Below, piece by piece: positions 1 through 13,500 of a DNA stretch of 64,000 bases. The stretch covers positions 23,480,273-23,544,272 of the forward strand of contig NC_049981.1 in the NCBI RefSeq assembly GCF_000003815.2, read 5' to 3'. The stretch's first letter is position 1. Each line of letters begins with the position of its first letter. The DNA is from Branchiostoma floridae (lineage: Eukaryota > Chordata > Leptocardii > Amphioxiformes > Branchiostomatidae). The notes beneath the pieces were generated by a model, which saw only the letters and a program-made list of their open reading frames with translations, had not been told where the DNA came from and searched no databases. The translations under genes were made by a program, and so were the position numbers.

Positions 1-1060
1 AGAATTCTGTTATTTGGATTATAAAAATGTACATGTTGAGTACTGACTTCCTGAGTATCAGAATTATTCTATGACCATGCTTTTTTAGAAATCTTTTTTT
101 CAATTCTTTATATGAATGTTAACTGTGAAAAATAACATGATCTCTTTGAAAAAGCAATGTGCACACTGCAATATTTATTATACTTTTATTTTTTATGAGA
201 GAGGGGGCAACACATTGCCAAAGCCTAAACCATGCAATCAGAGATGGCAGACTTCACCCCATTCACATAGGTCAGAAACACACACAGACCACCAAAAAGA
301 TGGCAACCAAGAAGACATTATCCACACTGCAATTACTATCTATCTGAATCCTGATGCATTCCTGGTCATACAAAAATTGCACCTGGTTCCAGAAAAACTG
401 AAATATCCCTTTTCATAAAATTAGAAATCAAAAGTAACCAGAAAATATTATGGTTACAGAGTAGACTAACAAATATGCAAAACTACATAGTCATGTTGCT
501 GGATGCCTATAATATAAAACTGAATGTCATTTTAATGTACAAAATGCTGACATCAGCCTATGAATCTACTGAATATGAAACATTCTCTATATTCTTACCA
601 AATCAGACTTTCTGACCGATTGTGTTTTGTTTTGTTTGGCGTTTTACTGTATGTCTGGGACACAAGAGGTTTGTAATAAATGAATCGGAAAGTCAACATG
701 CATCGACCCACCCACCCACCATGACCCCGAAAAAAATGCATTTCCCTACGTCACAAACTGTGTGGGTTTAAAGCCTATCGGGCAACGTAAACCATGACAT
801 ATTGGTGCGTATATATTAGGATATTCTTTGTGGGTTTATGTATCATTTTTATCGGTAAGACTGGGATGTATTTTTCCGTGTGTCCGGTAGCATGCCACAC
901 ATGATGATCGGCGTGTCTCTCAGTCTCAGGCAGGCGCCAAAAAAAATGACGACACGCCATGGTAAATTTCGACCCACAAAATCTGTTCCCTTCTGTCGTT
1001 CAGCGACCCATTCTAGACACCTGTTGGTCAGATTTCTACCGGGATAATGTCTGTTCTTAC
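1..1060. other. Intron or flank of the leftmost gene; no exon recognised
   Basis: This stretch follows the donor site of the minus-strand exon at 1061-1255, so it is probably the first intron of that gene. Open frames here are short, low in complexity and without recognisable domains. I see no convincing exon, RNA gene or mobile element. Confidence 0.4.
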
Positions 1061-1255
1061 CTCAGAAACTTCTCCTTCCTCGCTGCCGGACAAATCAGCC
1101 ATCAAATCGTCCTGCATGGCAGCGGCTAGCACAGCATGGGGATCGGCGAGCTTGGTGAAGGTAACGTTCAGGGGCTCGACTTTGGACCCAGAATTCCCCT
1201 CATTCTTCGCCATCTGTTCGGGTTCCCCTTCTACATTTTGTATGTCATGCTGCAT
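1061..1255 (-). CDS. First coding exon of an unrecognised gene leaving the window to the left
   Basis: On the minus strand an ATG at 1255-1253 opens a 65-codon frame ending exactly at a strong splice donor (TCTGAG|GTAAGAAC, intron from 1060), so the exon closes in phase 0. An in-frame TGA lies 18 bases upstream of this ATG, which supports it as the start. A second ATG at 1213, opening MAKNEG, is also possible. The peptide is hydrophilic and acidic at its end (motifs TKLADPHAVLAAAMQDDL and GSEEGEVSE), with no signal peptide or membrane segment, as in many nuclear or cytosolic proteins. I do not recognise the family. The moderately CpG-containing sequence at 1256-1400 is the likely promoter. 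The rest of the gene lies beyond position 1 or in exons I could not identify. Confidence 0.55.
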
Positions 1256-2576
1256 CTTCCGCGTTCTGCTTCACATAGGCACGTTTTCTGTCTTTCTGGC
1301 AGTGCTAGTGAAAGAAATAATAGTGGAAATGTCGTGAGAGGCTGTCACCTCAGTCGCTACTCTCCGCCATTATGAAATGTGACTGACCCGGATGTAAGCT
1401 AACCGCGGGAAAACGACAGAAGACAAATTCACCCATATATAAGAAATATAACGACTTTCTGTGTACTAATAAAATTTTAAAAAATCATCAAACAATGATA
1501 TAAAGTACATTTTGGCTTCTGGTTAAGAAATATTTTTTTTCTATTCCGTAAATACTGTTTTTCAATGCTAGTCCTACTTTCGGGTACATTTGGCAGCGGC
1601 CAATAGCAGACTTTGCATGCCGACACTTACCACGTGACTGTTAATTGGGGATCTGAAGAAAGTGAGAAATGGGATGGGCAAAAAAAAGAAATGATCCTTG
1701 CATTCGTACATGGCCCTAATCTCCGGGCAGCTGTACCGGTGGCATAAGTTAGTCAAAACTGGCCAGCCAAAGGGAGTCAGTCAGACTCTTTTGGGCTTGC
1801 TATAAAGTTGGCCAGCTTTGATACTATAAAGAGATTAGACCGCAATAAATCAAATAATAGAGTTTAACCTGGCCCTGATATTTGTATAAATAATCATATG
1901 CCATTGTTCATAATCTGTATGGTTTCTTGCAAAAAGAAAAAAAACTTCGAACTTATAATTATTATTCGACCCATTACTGTCAAGCCAAATCAAGGAGGTT
2001 CAACCTCCTTGACCAAATGTAGGTCAAGCTAAGCCTTTTGTCAAGTTTTGAACAGTTCATCCTGTTTCTTTTCGAGATCGATGGTCAGATCTTTAAAATC
2101 CATCTGCATCTGATCATTAATAGTAGTACTGACTATTTGATTCCTCAAACGTATGTAGGCTGGTTTGGTTCCTGTGGCGCACCCACCTCAGTGCGCATGC
2201 TTAGTTAGTTTTAATCGAAGTGCTACTTAGTTAAAAATCTTGCACTCCACTAAAACTTTGTCAAAGTCTCAAACAAAATCAAGGGGCTCAACTCTCACCA
2301 CTCTGTTCCAAGAGCTATCTAACGTTTACTACCGAAACAAGAAATCTTTTTAAAAAAGCTGTGCCTTGCCGCGTGGTAGGAATATCGTCAGGGAAAAGTA
2401 GGTCGGCTGAAAAAAAAAAAAAAACGTAACTGTTACCTAAACATGCACTCTTGTAAATGCAGACCAAAAAGTCCCAAAGGTGGGTTTTGACGGTTCTGGT
2501 CGCAAGACGAAAATATTCTTACATCAAATGGATGTTATAAAAAAGGTAAAAGGACAATTGGAAAAAGAAACTTTCC

Positions 2577-2648
2577 GTCCATGGAATTCGAACCGGGGTT
2601 GAAACTTTCGCGGGACAACGCACTAACCACTAAGCCATGCCCAACACT
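2577..2648 (-). repeat. tRNA-derived SINE head (pseudo-tRNA)
   Basis: Read on the minus strand, the segment has an A-box-like motif (TGGCTTAGTGG) and a B-box-like motif (GGTTCGAATTC) at about the spacing of a tRNA gene. The T-stem cannot pair properly, so this is a tRNA-derived SINE head or decayed tRNA rather than a working tRNA. Confidence 0.5.
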
Positions 2649-4585
2649 CACCATGCGAGGTTGTATTAACAGGTACCCAAATGTAGGGTATAACTAGAAT
2701 AACGTCCGTTCATTCCAACATTCAAAGATTCTAATGTCTAATCTTCCGAAAAATGTCTAATCAACTGTTATTTGTGTGAAAAGTTTGTAATGAGACGAGA
2801 GCCCAGCAAAATAATGTCGGGAAAGGCATGTTACAAGCTCTGATTGGCAACAAAACACAAACCTGATGTAAGATTCGACTCACACCGGAGTTTCTTAGGC
2901 ATGCGTTCTTAAATGCGGCGCATATAGAATATGCATTGCAAGCAAAAAGTTATTGCTTGCCGCAGGACTAGGGTTGATATTTGAAATATAACAAAATGAT
3001 CCTAAATATTATCTATTGCGACTTCTCGTGTGACGTTTTGAGCTGGCGCTCTCCTAAACTCACGTTAGCGTTTTGCTGCGGTCTCAGAAGGTCTCTCCAA
3101 CGTTTTGAGGACGTCATGGCTACTTATATATTCACATACAATTTATTAGCCTGATTCGGGAATAATTTCATCTTTATGAATAGCTAATGCATTTTTTTTG
3201 CGAGATAATGCACTTGATTTTATGCCACTCAAAATGAATTTGGAATTTTACCATACAAACGCTTCATTCATTCAATGTAACCAAATATTAAATGCTTTTA
3301 GAACCGACCGCAAACAGAAACAAATACGTAAAATGGACGGTTTAAAATTCAACGAGGATGTACCATTGTCTGTCTAAGCCGTCAAACTTGTCCATGAGAA
3401 AGGCGATTTGGAAGGGCCTTTGAAAGGGTCTTTGGATGAGCAAGGTTAACAGGTCCGTCCATGGAACCATGGAAGAAACCTGGCGTAAAGCCTCGCCGCC
3501 CTCGGCGGCAAGGCAAAAATCATGAACAGAACACAATATATCAAACCTGATGTTCCGTCACAGTACCGCAGAAAACCGCTAGGATGTCCTTTGTCGACTT
3601 GGCCTGTGTTTTGAATTCCCGACCCCGACTCAATAACTACACGTACGTACCGAATATCCAACGGTGAGGATACATCCACAAAATTCACCGAAAACATAAT
3701 CTTCTTGGCGAATGTAAACATCAAAAACACGTCCTTCTAGCTGGAGCCGTACCCCTAAGAAAATCCAAATTATACAATTCGTGAGAGCTACTTATTGGTC
3801 ACACGCGATTCGACGGATTCGCCTCCAAATGACACCGATCATACACTGAGATTTATTCTGTTTCTCCGGTCACTGTCAGCTCAAATCACACTTTGGCTCC
3901 GGTGCACCAATCAACACGGATAATGAGATCCACAGGGACACATTTCATGTCTGTGAACAGAAGGGCCGTAGGCGCTAGGAGACTTGCTGGCAATAAAACA
4001 TTAAACGGAAGGGTCCGTGACCGTACCGTGACACGCCGTACGATCATCGTACGATCAGAAACTCGGGGGCACCTTGGGTCACAGGCCGTGTAGTGTGTTC
4101 TGCAATATCAGCCGTCTTGTCATAACGGAAATTCGGAAAAGCTGTCTTCCGAGTGTCGGTGTTTTATCTTAATGTCACGGAGCGCGTTACCTGAGGTGAA
4201 TTTGACCGCACAATAATTTCAGATGTGCACGTGCCCCGTTTCCCGGCTGAGGCGGCGACTGTGTGTTTGACTGAATTGTTATAAATCATACTTTTAAATA
4301 ATGGTTCATATATCATTCATAAAGTTCCAAGTCATACAAATCTAACGTTATTCGCGCAATGGTCTCCTTGATGAAGGACAGAGGGCAGAGGATCCTTGGC
4401 CCGTCAACATGACAAATATACACGATTAAAGCCCGGAGTCATACTAAAATGTCATCGCCTTTGGAAGTGATACGAGATGAAACCTTAGGGAAGAAATGTC
4501 AGGGGTTGCTGGTCTCTTTAATATAGGGTTACATATTTCATTTTAGACATAAGGAACGCTAATTTTCGTCTTCCATCATAGATTG

Positions 4586-4655
4586 GAACTCGCTGGCTTT
4601 CGAGTCAGTGCAGACACTATGAACTCGCTGGCTTTCGAGTCAGTGCAGACACTAT
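4586..4655. repeat. Exact 35-base tandem duplication
   Basis: Two adjacent identical 35-base units begin GAACTCGCTGG and end GACACTAT; a third unit would start with GAAC but breaks off. The exact identity suggests a recent local duplication or an assembly artefact. Confidence 0.9.
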
Positions 4656-6277
4656 GAACCAAGTCAAGACGATTGAGATGAGATGCATGAGGTGTCAATC
4701 CAGAATTTTTGTTTGGCCCATTTCGGCTTTTTTTTTCAATGAATATATACTAGACCCGAAATACCATGCTATAGTCAAATCTACGTTTTGTCTTTACCTT
4801 GTCCAGATGTAGAATTTTGAAATAAAGGTCCTTTAACTAAAGTAAAAGCTATATCGTCATGTTGATACCAATGATCTTCCCGACTATATGGACGGTCACT
4901 GCAGAATTAAACGCCCCCGCCAGGAGGCGTGTTTCAACTGTAATTTGCAGTCTGACTGGCCTTGACCAGGCCTTGACCGGAAAGGGCCTGAAAATGTCGA
5001 ACTATTGATCAGTCACTGTTAGATAACCATATGCATAATTGATGATGTTACCATGCGACGGTCCTCTCTCACAAAACAATGTTTTATGACCTAAGTCGTA
5101 TAATGATGTTTTCGGGGACGGAGGAAGAGAACATGTCCAGTGTTCTTCGAGTCGTCGCAGGTAAAATCACATTTCCCCGTCGCATCATCACAGAAAAGAC
5201 GTGTCTACTGTTCCAATTTTTATTTTGTCACAGGAAAGAGATTGAGAGCCGTTATTAAACCTCCAGGAAGAACATCTGATAGGTAAGGTTCGTGGATCAG
5301 TATTATTGGTTGGCACGGTAAAGGCCACAGTGAGGGTTTTGAGTCAGTGAGCCAACGTTAACGTTGTTCCGCTGTGTCTAAGCCACGCTATTGAATGGCA
5401 GAACCCATCCTTGTCCTTCCACTGCATCTTACTTCTCCAACCAAAGTCAAGTACCCAGTATAATTAACACCGGATGGAATGAGGGAAGTCGTGTAAAGTG
5501 CTCATAACATTATCGGTTGAGCTCATCAAGAAATGAAATAGAAGGTAAGTGGTAAACAACGATTTTATTGAAGTGAAATGAGGCATGGGTCATTATGACT
5601 TTTGTAATGAAAAAGAAATCTTGTAAGATATCAGCTTGCCAGTTTCTGACGTAAAGCATGTTTGCTGACAATTTTTCTTCTTACATTACAACCAAGTAAT
5701 GACGTTCAAGCCGCGTTAGAGGGAGCATATCATGCAACCTTAAGCTTGGGCCAGCGGCTCTCAAACTTTCAAAAAGTGCTGACCTACAATTGGGCGCCAC
5801 CAGGTGGTAGAATAAAAAGAATGGCCGAAAGGACACCTGGCGTAAGACCTGAAATGTACCCCCCCCCCCCGGGCCCATCTTTCAGAACTAGAACAAAAAA
5901 ACGTAGTAAATGGTACTCAAACTTGTTTCCCAAAGTCAGGACATAGAACGTTACCTGCCCATTGCCGCATTGCCGTCCGATTTGTTCAAACGCCGTCAAA
6001 GCCAAATGTCTAACGATTATCTAACTAGCATGGGACCGAAAATTTCACCTTGAAAAATGATAATCGCAAGTAGGCGCGGCTGTACTTTCTCTCCACGTGT
6101 CCAAAGGTGCCTTTAATAGCATGTTTTTAACGTTGCAACATTGGATGACCCTTGAAGACTTTAAATAAATAGGTTGACCTGTTCATATTGTCGATCACTT
6201 GACGTGACTTCCGTTCCTTCTACCGAGGCCTGTGTCAAACCTTTACTTTGATTTGCACGAAAAAAGAACCCAACAGT

Positions 6278-6374
6278 CCATGGCATCCCAACTCTTGTCG
6301 ATATAAACCGTTATGATAAAGTGTGTAACACAATATTATAACGGTTTATATCGACAAGAGTTGGGATGCCATGG
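6278..6374. repeat. Perfect 37-base-arm hairpin element
   Basis: The left arm (6278-6314, starting CCATGGCATCCC) and right arm (6338-6374, ending GGGATGCCATGG) are perfect reverse complements around a 23-base loop. It may be a foldback MITE or a templated inverted duplication. It lies about 1 kb upstream of the OGDH start codon. Confidence 0.9.
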
Positions 6375-6639
6375 TCCGGTCGGGCCTAAAACGCCATTCG
6401 ACCGTAGCGAGGTCTTACTGAGATTTGAGTTTATCCTTGCGCCTATCGCAACTATCTCGCAATGAGTGCAATCATATACGGTCTGCCCACGTCAAAACAT
6501 CAATTTCATATCAATTTTCTTCGCGCTGGATCTCCATTCGCTTGTTAATCTCCTTGTACTACTTGTAGTATCTTTTTTCTATACAAACAAAAAACATTTA
6601 ATTAGAAATTTTTTTTTCTCTAAACCAAAAACATCATTG

Positions 6640-6861
6640 CTCTAAACTGTGAAACGTAATAAAGGTGCGGTATTTTTTCAAAGGAATCTCTGACGTCATG
6701 GGCAACGCCCCTTCCGCGGGTCACCTGTCATGCGCAGTTCAGGAATTTATGACGTCACCAGAATCCCCTCACAGAGGTCATCTCGTACGGCCCTGTTGCG
6801 CTACCTGCACTAACCTCCAAGAAATCTTGTCTTTACACCGCTTTAAGACTCTTTTCTGAAG
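6640..6861 (+). promoter_or_regulatory. Candidate 5' noncoding exon and promoter region of OGDH
   Basis: A good donor (CTGAAG|GTAAGATG) follows 6861, and the preceding sequence has no long frame that fits OGDH. A usable acceptor (TTTCCACAG) ends at 7302, before the OGDH start codon at 7338, so this could be an untranslated first exon. The alternative is transcription starting directly at about 7250-7330. Only transcript data can decide. Confidence 0.3.
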
Positions 6862-7337
6862 GTAAGATGCACGAAGACGATTTCACAGTTATCTATGCTC
6901 GTGTGTGAACGATTTTTGAGCAGCTGTTGGCACATCGCTCGGGCGATGACAAGCTTTTTTTAGTAAGTTGTCAGACGATATGGATCCGATTTCATCATGT
7001 TTTACTGCGCGCGGTTTTTTCCTTACTTGAGATGAGGTGAGGAACTCGAGCACAACAAGGAACGGGTTCTCTTCATACACGTTGATTTTTGTACAAATCT
7101 TAATCAACTTCGGCCAAGTTCAATGTAAAGCAGATCCACACTACGAGGCTATTGTCATACCTTTGACCCTGCTTTTGACATTGTTTTGCAGGTTGCCGAG
7201 AGGACGGTGAAAGTGAAGCTGCCCTCCCCCTTTGAGAGTCCGGTTTTCAAGAAAAATAACATATTCCCTTGAGGAATATTCGACGAGTGAAAGTTTCCAC
7301 AGCACGTGGTGTGCCAAACACACACATCTAAGACATT

Positions 7338-7553
7338 ATGTACACCTTAAGGACGTTTTGGACTAGTGGGCCCAAGTTGGCCCGCGGTGTACTTAGCCAA
7401 GGTGTGCCGGCGGCGCTGAGAGGTACCCCCGCCCAGCCTGCCCGGCTCCTGACCACCTCAGTACAACAGGAATCGTTCCTGAACGGGAGCAGCTCTAACT
7501 ATGTGGAGGAGATGTACTTAGCCTGGCTGGATAACCCCAAGAGTGTTCACAAG
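7338..7553 (+). CDS. OGDH: OGDH coding exon 1: mitochondrial presequence and E2/E3-binding start
   Basis: The first 40 or so residues are rich in Arg, Ser and Ala with almost no acidic residues, typical of a matrix-targeting presequence. The family motif that follows ([20 protein letters not shown]) is the conserved N-terminal segment. An in-frame TAA only 6 bases before the ATG (7329-7331) fixes the start codon. Confidence 0.95.
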
Positions 7554-10500
7554 GTAAGCACACGGTTATATCTAGTGGTTGACCTTGACCTCATTGTATC
7601 AGCAATGTAAATACAGAACACAATGCAGTGTATTACATGTCACTCAAGGTTACCTGGTACCTACCTTGCTGCAGCAGGCATGTTCGCTAGAGGGATGGGA
7701 CAGAAGGTGATACGGAATACCCCATATTTCAGCGAAAAATGTGCCAGAAGTTGAGAATTCGGTGTCTTGAAACTAATGTCTTTTGTTTGAGTACAATTGA
7801 TAATGATGGGCATGATGTGGGTGCAAATTGTTAGACTGAATCCCTTGTCATACCGTAAAATCTAGACTGGTCCAGAATGACTGCAGCCTTGAAAGGCTTG
7901 ATACCATCCTCGGTAGCAACTGCTGGCTCAATCGTTACCTTTGGTAACCACGGAAAAATTGAGCCAGCAGTTACTCGGATGGTACCCAGGCTAGAGTAAC
8001 TGCATTAAGAGCATCACCAGGGCATAGATATTGTTACATAATGTGGAACATGGGGGAATCTTTTTTACTTCACTGCAAGGGTGTGAAGAATTGTTTTTGG
8101 CTTGACTGTGCATGCGTATCTGTGTTTGTGTGAGGGGTGAAATCCCCCTCTCTAGTCACCTTTTCCTATTGGCTGATAATATTATGAGGGCATAAATATT
8201 GTTACATAAATGTGAAACATTCATCCTCTTTTAGATAGGAGTGAATCTTTTTTACTTCACTTCAAGGATGTGAAGAATTTTTATTTGGGTTTGACAGTGT
8301 GTGCGCATGTTTGTTTGTGTGTGAGTATAGTTTCTGCATTACAATTTCTGTATGTTCTCCCAGGGGCTGTGAAGTCTGCAATCTGTTATTGTTTTTTCCT
8401 ATTGGCTAATACTGCTGTTCAGATTTGCCTCAATGCTCCAGCCAAGCACACTGGTTCTCCCCCCACTCTTATTGACAATATGTACCTTATCTAGATCTCA
8501 CCTGAGACTGAAATGTAACCATCAATTGGACACCTCCCCCAATATTCTATTCTACAATATGTAGGTGAGAAAACAAGGAGGTCTTTGTTCAGGCAGGTAC
8601 AGAGAGTCCTTGTACTACCAACCTAATCAGGCCAAAAATACATGAATTGACAATCACATGATGTAGTACTGTTTCAATAGCATCTGACCCAATTCATATA
8701 CTTCGTCTACATATTCTATGATATAGAGCGTTCGTGTATACATTAAATTCAGTAAGTTTAATCAACAAGGGTCTTTGAAATCCTGTTATTTATGGCGTCA
8801 TTATGGAATTTTTAGACTGTCCAAAGAGAACAATTGTTTGGAAATACTGAGTAAACGCCCAGGACGTCAGAAGACCAGCTACCTGATTTACGTCCAGAAC
8901 CTGCGGGGGGATGCGGAAGGTGACTTGAGCCCTGACGCTATTGCTGCATGGCTGCGGACAGACAGTCATGGATGAAACTTGTGATTCACTGCTCCACAGC
9001 TGACTGCTGATGATCAGGGCTCGAAATACTTTTTTCTGCATACCTCATTACCTGCACTGGTGCAGGTTACATTGAAAATTACCTGCACCAGACAAATTTC
9101 ACCTGCACCACCCTGAATTTAGGAAGCATGGATCGTATTAAAATTGTTGAGGAATCATTTTTTTGTGTTATACTTTATAGGTGGTACACGTACACCTACA
9201 TTTTAGGACATATACGTATAAAACCCAGTACATGTTCCAGTGCAGGTTAGGTGCAGGTAGACACCAGAAATACCTGCACAGCTCCAATTTTACCTGCACT
9301 AACCTGCATATGCAGGTGATATTTTGAGCCCTGAATGATGAAACTACATTTGAGTGCTGTACAGTATTTACCGTTACAAGCTCCTAAAGTGGTCATAGAT
9401 GTAACCATATGTTAAACGGAAAAAAAACTAGATTGTTTGTTGTCCTGTACCACTAAATGCTAACTGTTTATTTTTCGTAGCTTTCTAATTGTTACGTGTA
9501 TAAACAAAAAGCCATTAAGTTGGCAAGGTGATCTTGTGGTTAGGGTTGTTGACTTAGCAGGCTCCAATGTTGTGTCCTTGGGAAATGCACTTCACACCTA
9601 TTTCCTCACTTCACTCAGGTGAAAATGAGTGCCTGCATGTAGCTGCAGATAGGGACGTCCTCTTGGATGGGATGTACTCAAAGCTGGAGGTCCCATGTTT
9701 GAGGAGAGACACACTTTCATCACATAAAATAAATATCCTACCACTCAAACACTCACTATCTGGTTTATTTGTTTTGCAAAGCAAAAAAAGACCCATTGTT
9801 TATGTTCAAAAGCAGAGGGTGATCTTTACAAATGTGCAAAAGATATAAACTTGTATGAAATTCATATGAGTTTTTTTATTAATCTCACCAAATGCATACT
9901 GGCTCTAAACCTATGTATTTATGACTACAAGCTAGTAGAAGCTCATTACCCACCCCTCCCAAAGTAAAGCAAAACAAAAACAACAAAAGATTTTGATAAA
10001 CTTCTGCATGTCGAGCCTAAGTATGTAAAGGCCAGAAGCCTAAGTATGTAAAGGCCAGAAGAAAAATGGCTGATGAAGCTGCAATCTACATGTCCATATG
10101 TCCTAATTGGCACTGTGCCGTATATGATTTATACAGACATATATGCACCTCTGCCAAGTACCAGATTTAGATGTACAATGTAGACATGATGCAGTGTCAG
10201 CTGTAGTGTCAACAGAGGAATGGTGGCTTGTGGTTAATTTTGTTCACCCAAGGGATTTTAGTACTTTGCACCAATTTTGTCACCTGACTCATGATCAGGT
10301 GTAAATAAGCAGTACTTAGCTTCAGTAAGTGACGTTCCTCGGATAGGACATTGAAGAGAGATCACATATTTGAGAAGAGCCACACCTTGAGCACATAAAA
10401 GAACCCACCACCCTTATCAAGAATAGTATGGATCCATCCCGGTGTGAGTGGATCAAATTAATCTGTCCGGATATGCAGTTTGTAGTTGTACCTTAGTGTG

Positions 10501-13500
10501 TTACACCAAGAGGCAGTAATTACAATGTATGCAATCCAAACAAACAATTTGGTTTGAACAAATTTAAAGCTTTTATAATGTACTCTTTTAAGCCCTCCCT
10601 ATGCCTTTTCTTGTAACAGGTTACATGGATGTGTCCATCAGCCTAGCCACATAGTAATTAGCTTCGCCAAGAAGCTTATGTTTTTGCCGACTTGGGTCTG
10701 TATGTAGGTCAACAGGATATAACTCGAGAAATTGTGGATGGAACTTTTTTATTTTTTGCAGGTGTGTAGCGGTTGTTTAAAGGCATGCCTAGTTCGAAAA
10801 TGGGTTACCTGGCGTTTTCCTATGGTACATTAGCGAGCTTGGTATTTTTTTTGGTGTTTTTTCGGGAGGCATAAGTCAAAATGTAGCTGGGCGATTTCCA
10901 CGATATTTGGCAGGTCTGTAGCGGCTGTGGAAAGGATTGCCATGTGCGAGAATGGTTTAGCTACCTTTTACCTATGGTGCTGTAGCTGGCTTTGTATGTA
11001 AGTGCGTTTGTCTGTAAGCAAGATAACTCGAGATGTTCTTGATGGATGTTAATGATATTTGGTTGATAGGTAGGGGACACAGAAAGGAAGGTCAAGTTCG
11101 ATAATGGGCCTCCTGGCAAATTGTTTTGGTACTGCAAGTGAGCATCAAAGTTTGCGCCTAAATTTTCCAGAAGTGCCAGGTTCGTGATTTTTTACTGGTG
11201 GATAGCTGTTGGTACTAGGAGTCAATGGTCTAATTTTGGGCCCCCTAGCAGCTTGTTTGGAATTGCAGTGGGTGTTATATTTCGTAACTTTTTAGATGGA
11301 TAACTCCTGAGGGGATTGATGGATATTTTTTGTTTTTGGTAGGTAGGTACTTTGGATGATTATCAACATAATGAGATGCAAATTATATAAATCACTCTGT
11401 ATTTAATATAATTACTTAGGGAAACTTCTATAACGGTTGAAAAATACTTGTGACGGAGTCACCTGAAAGGACTTGAATCGACCCATAGATGTCTAAAAAT
11501 AGAGAAGAAGTATGTCAAAGGAGCCAGTGGAAGCAGGGGCTCCCTGATAAACAGACGTTGTCTTGGAAGCATGAAATTCTGATTGACCAGGGATGTTACT
11601 AGGTCATCCGTGTACTATTCCGCCAGGATGGAGTCTGGTAGAGACTACTGGCTGAAAAATGCCTATAAATGGTCATGGTTCATGTTAGCAAAATACAAAG
11701 CCTGACCGTGTCCAACACGTATCTATAAAATTAAGCAATTAAATAGCTTGCTGAATTGATGTCAATACGACGGCACACAGCAAAGGATTCATAGCAGTTG
11801 AAATATAACATATCTATATACAAGTGTTGCTTATATCTATATACAGATCAACAATAAAAGCAACACTATATCATGGGAACGGTAAAAATGTAGTAGAGGG
11901 AACTTGACGAATATCACTTGATATAAAGATGTAGAGCTAATATCTACGAGACACTTCAGGTGTATTTTCTTATGATGGACTGCAAGGAAACTTGGTGTTC
12001 CATGTGCCAGTAACACTACATGGGTCTAAACAAACGAATAAGTACTATGTAAAGTCAGTAATATAACATAATTGAACAATGACGGCTTGTAACACATAGT
12101 ACTTACATCTGTGAACTAGGTTAAAACAACAAGTGACCAAGTGCTGGGACAAGACAAACCCAACATGTTGAAGAACAGCACTTAGGTCAAAAGGGTCACC
12201 GTCAATTATCCACGCATTCCTCAACTCTTAACAGAGATGTCATGTTGTAAGGGAAAGGTCGGCTAGAAAGAACTGACATCATTGCGAGAAATACAAATCG
12301 CCAAAGGTGACAGGCGGCTGTCATCGGACAGTCGCAGAAATCATAACCTTGGACTCTGTAAAATACCTCTGACTTAACTCGCGACTGCAAAACTTTACTT
12401 TCTATTTTCATGAGATTGAAACAAACGTTCACCAAGGCGGGGGTCGTAGCAATCCTTACATATGGCCCTTAGATGACCCTTGGTGAGTTAAAAAGTTCCG
12501 TAAATTGGAAGGAACAACTGTTACAGTGGCCGGGGTTTGGTGAGTGACGAATGCAATTATCGGCGTGACTTCCTGTGGTTTCCAGGTTTCCAAGACCTAC
12601 CCACATACCAAATATCACTTCAATCCATTCAGCCGGTCTTCAATTTGCTGGTTTCTACATACATACATACATACATACATACATACATACAAACGCTACC
12701 CAAAACATAACCAGCTCTCCGAAAGTAATTATGACAACACAAAATAGAACAGTAACCTCATACCTGTACAAATTGTTCTGATTATGCAAAGACATTCATT
12801 CACATCGCCAAAACATTTGCTGCATTATGTACACCGACAGAATAGACTAATCTACTCACAATGTTCATAATCCAACCAACCACTACATGATGTGACTAGA
12901 TAACATATGGACTTATACACATTAATCATTCAAAAAGAACTATCTTCCATAGAAATTGTTTATTTGGCGAAGATATGTGTTCGAGGAACTCTAGTTAGAA
13001 GTTGAACCCAACAAGTGTGTCCCTAGCCTGACTAAAATCAAGCCCCTAGCGGCCGGCCCTACAATTGCCGCCACCCGTAGGAGCTTGATGTCAGGTCCGT
13101 CTAAACCTCGCGGATATTGTCGGCAGTGGGCCTCCATATATGGTGCTAATGAGATGCAAAAGTCACGCGCGCCCGCCGCCGGCATGGCACCCAGCGGAGC
13201 CGGTTGCTACGGGCCTGTCGGTCGCTACGCAATGATGGATGTCGGCCGGCTTTTGATGTGCCAAAAAGTTTCGTTTCAAGAAATCAAGGAAATAAAACAT
13301 ATATTTAAATGGAAAGTTTGTCGTCATTTCTTTTACAAAATGCAGTGAAAGCATGCTGACGCAAACAACACAAATTCGTTACGAGCTGAGCTGCATGTTT
13401 ACACAATCGTATTTATCAATATTATTCTACGCTACGATTTAGAAGTTTGTCCATAAAATATACAAAACAGTTACGAAGTTCACGTTGTGCTACGATGTTA

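Larger units (their letters stand above)
1256..6640. other. Intergenic region with scattered repeats, no gene seen
   Basis: No open frame here shows a recognisable domain or a convincing exon pattern. The open frames at 3342-3730 and 5662-6005 overlap on both strands, contain homopolymer runs and lack splice support. The region holds a tRNA-like SINE head, an exact 35-base tandem duplication and a long hairpin, listed separately. Confidence 0.5.

Noticed and set aside
2577-2648. tRNA gene on the minus strand
   Set aside because: A- and B-box-like motifs are present, but the T-stem does not pair and no clean cloverleaf forms, so it is treated as a SINE head.
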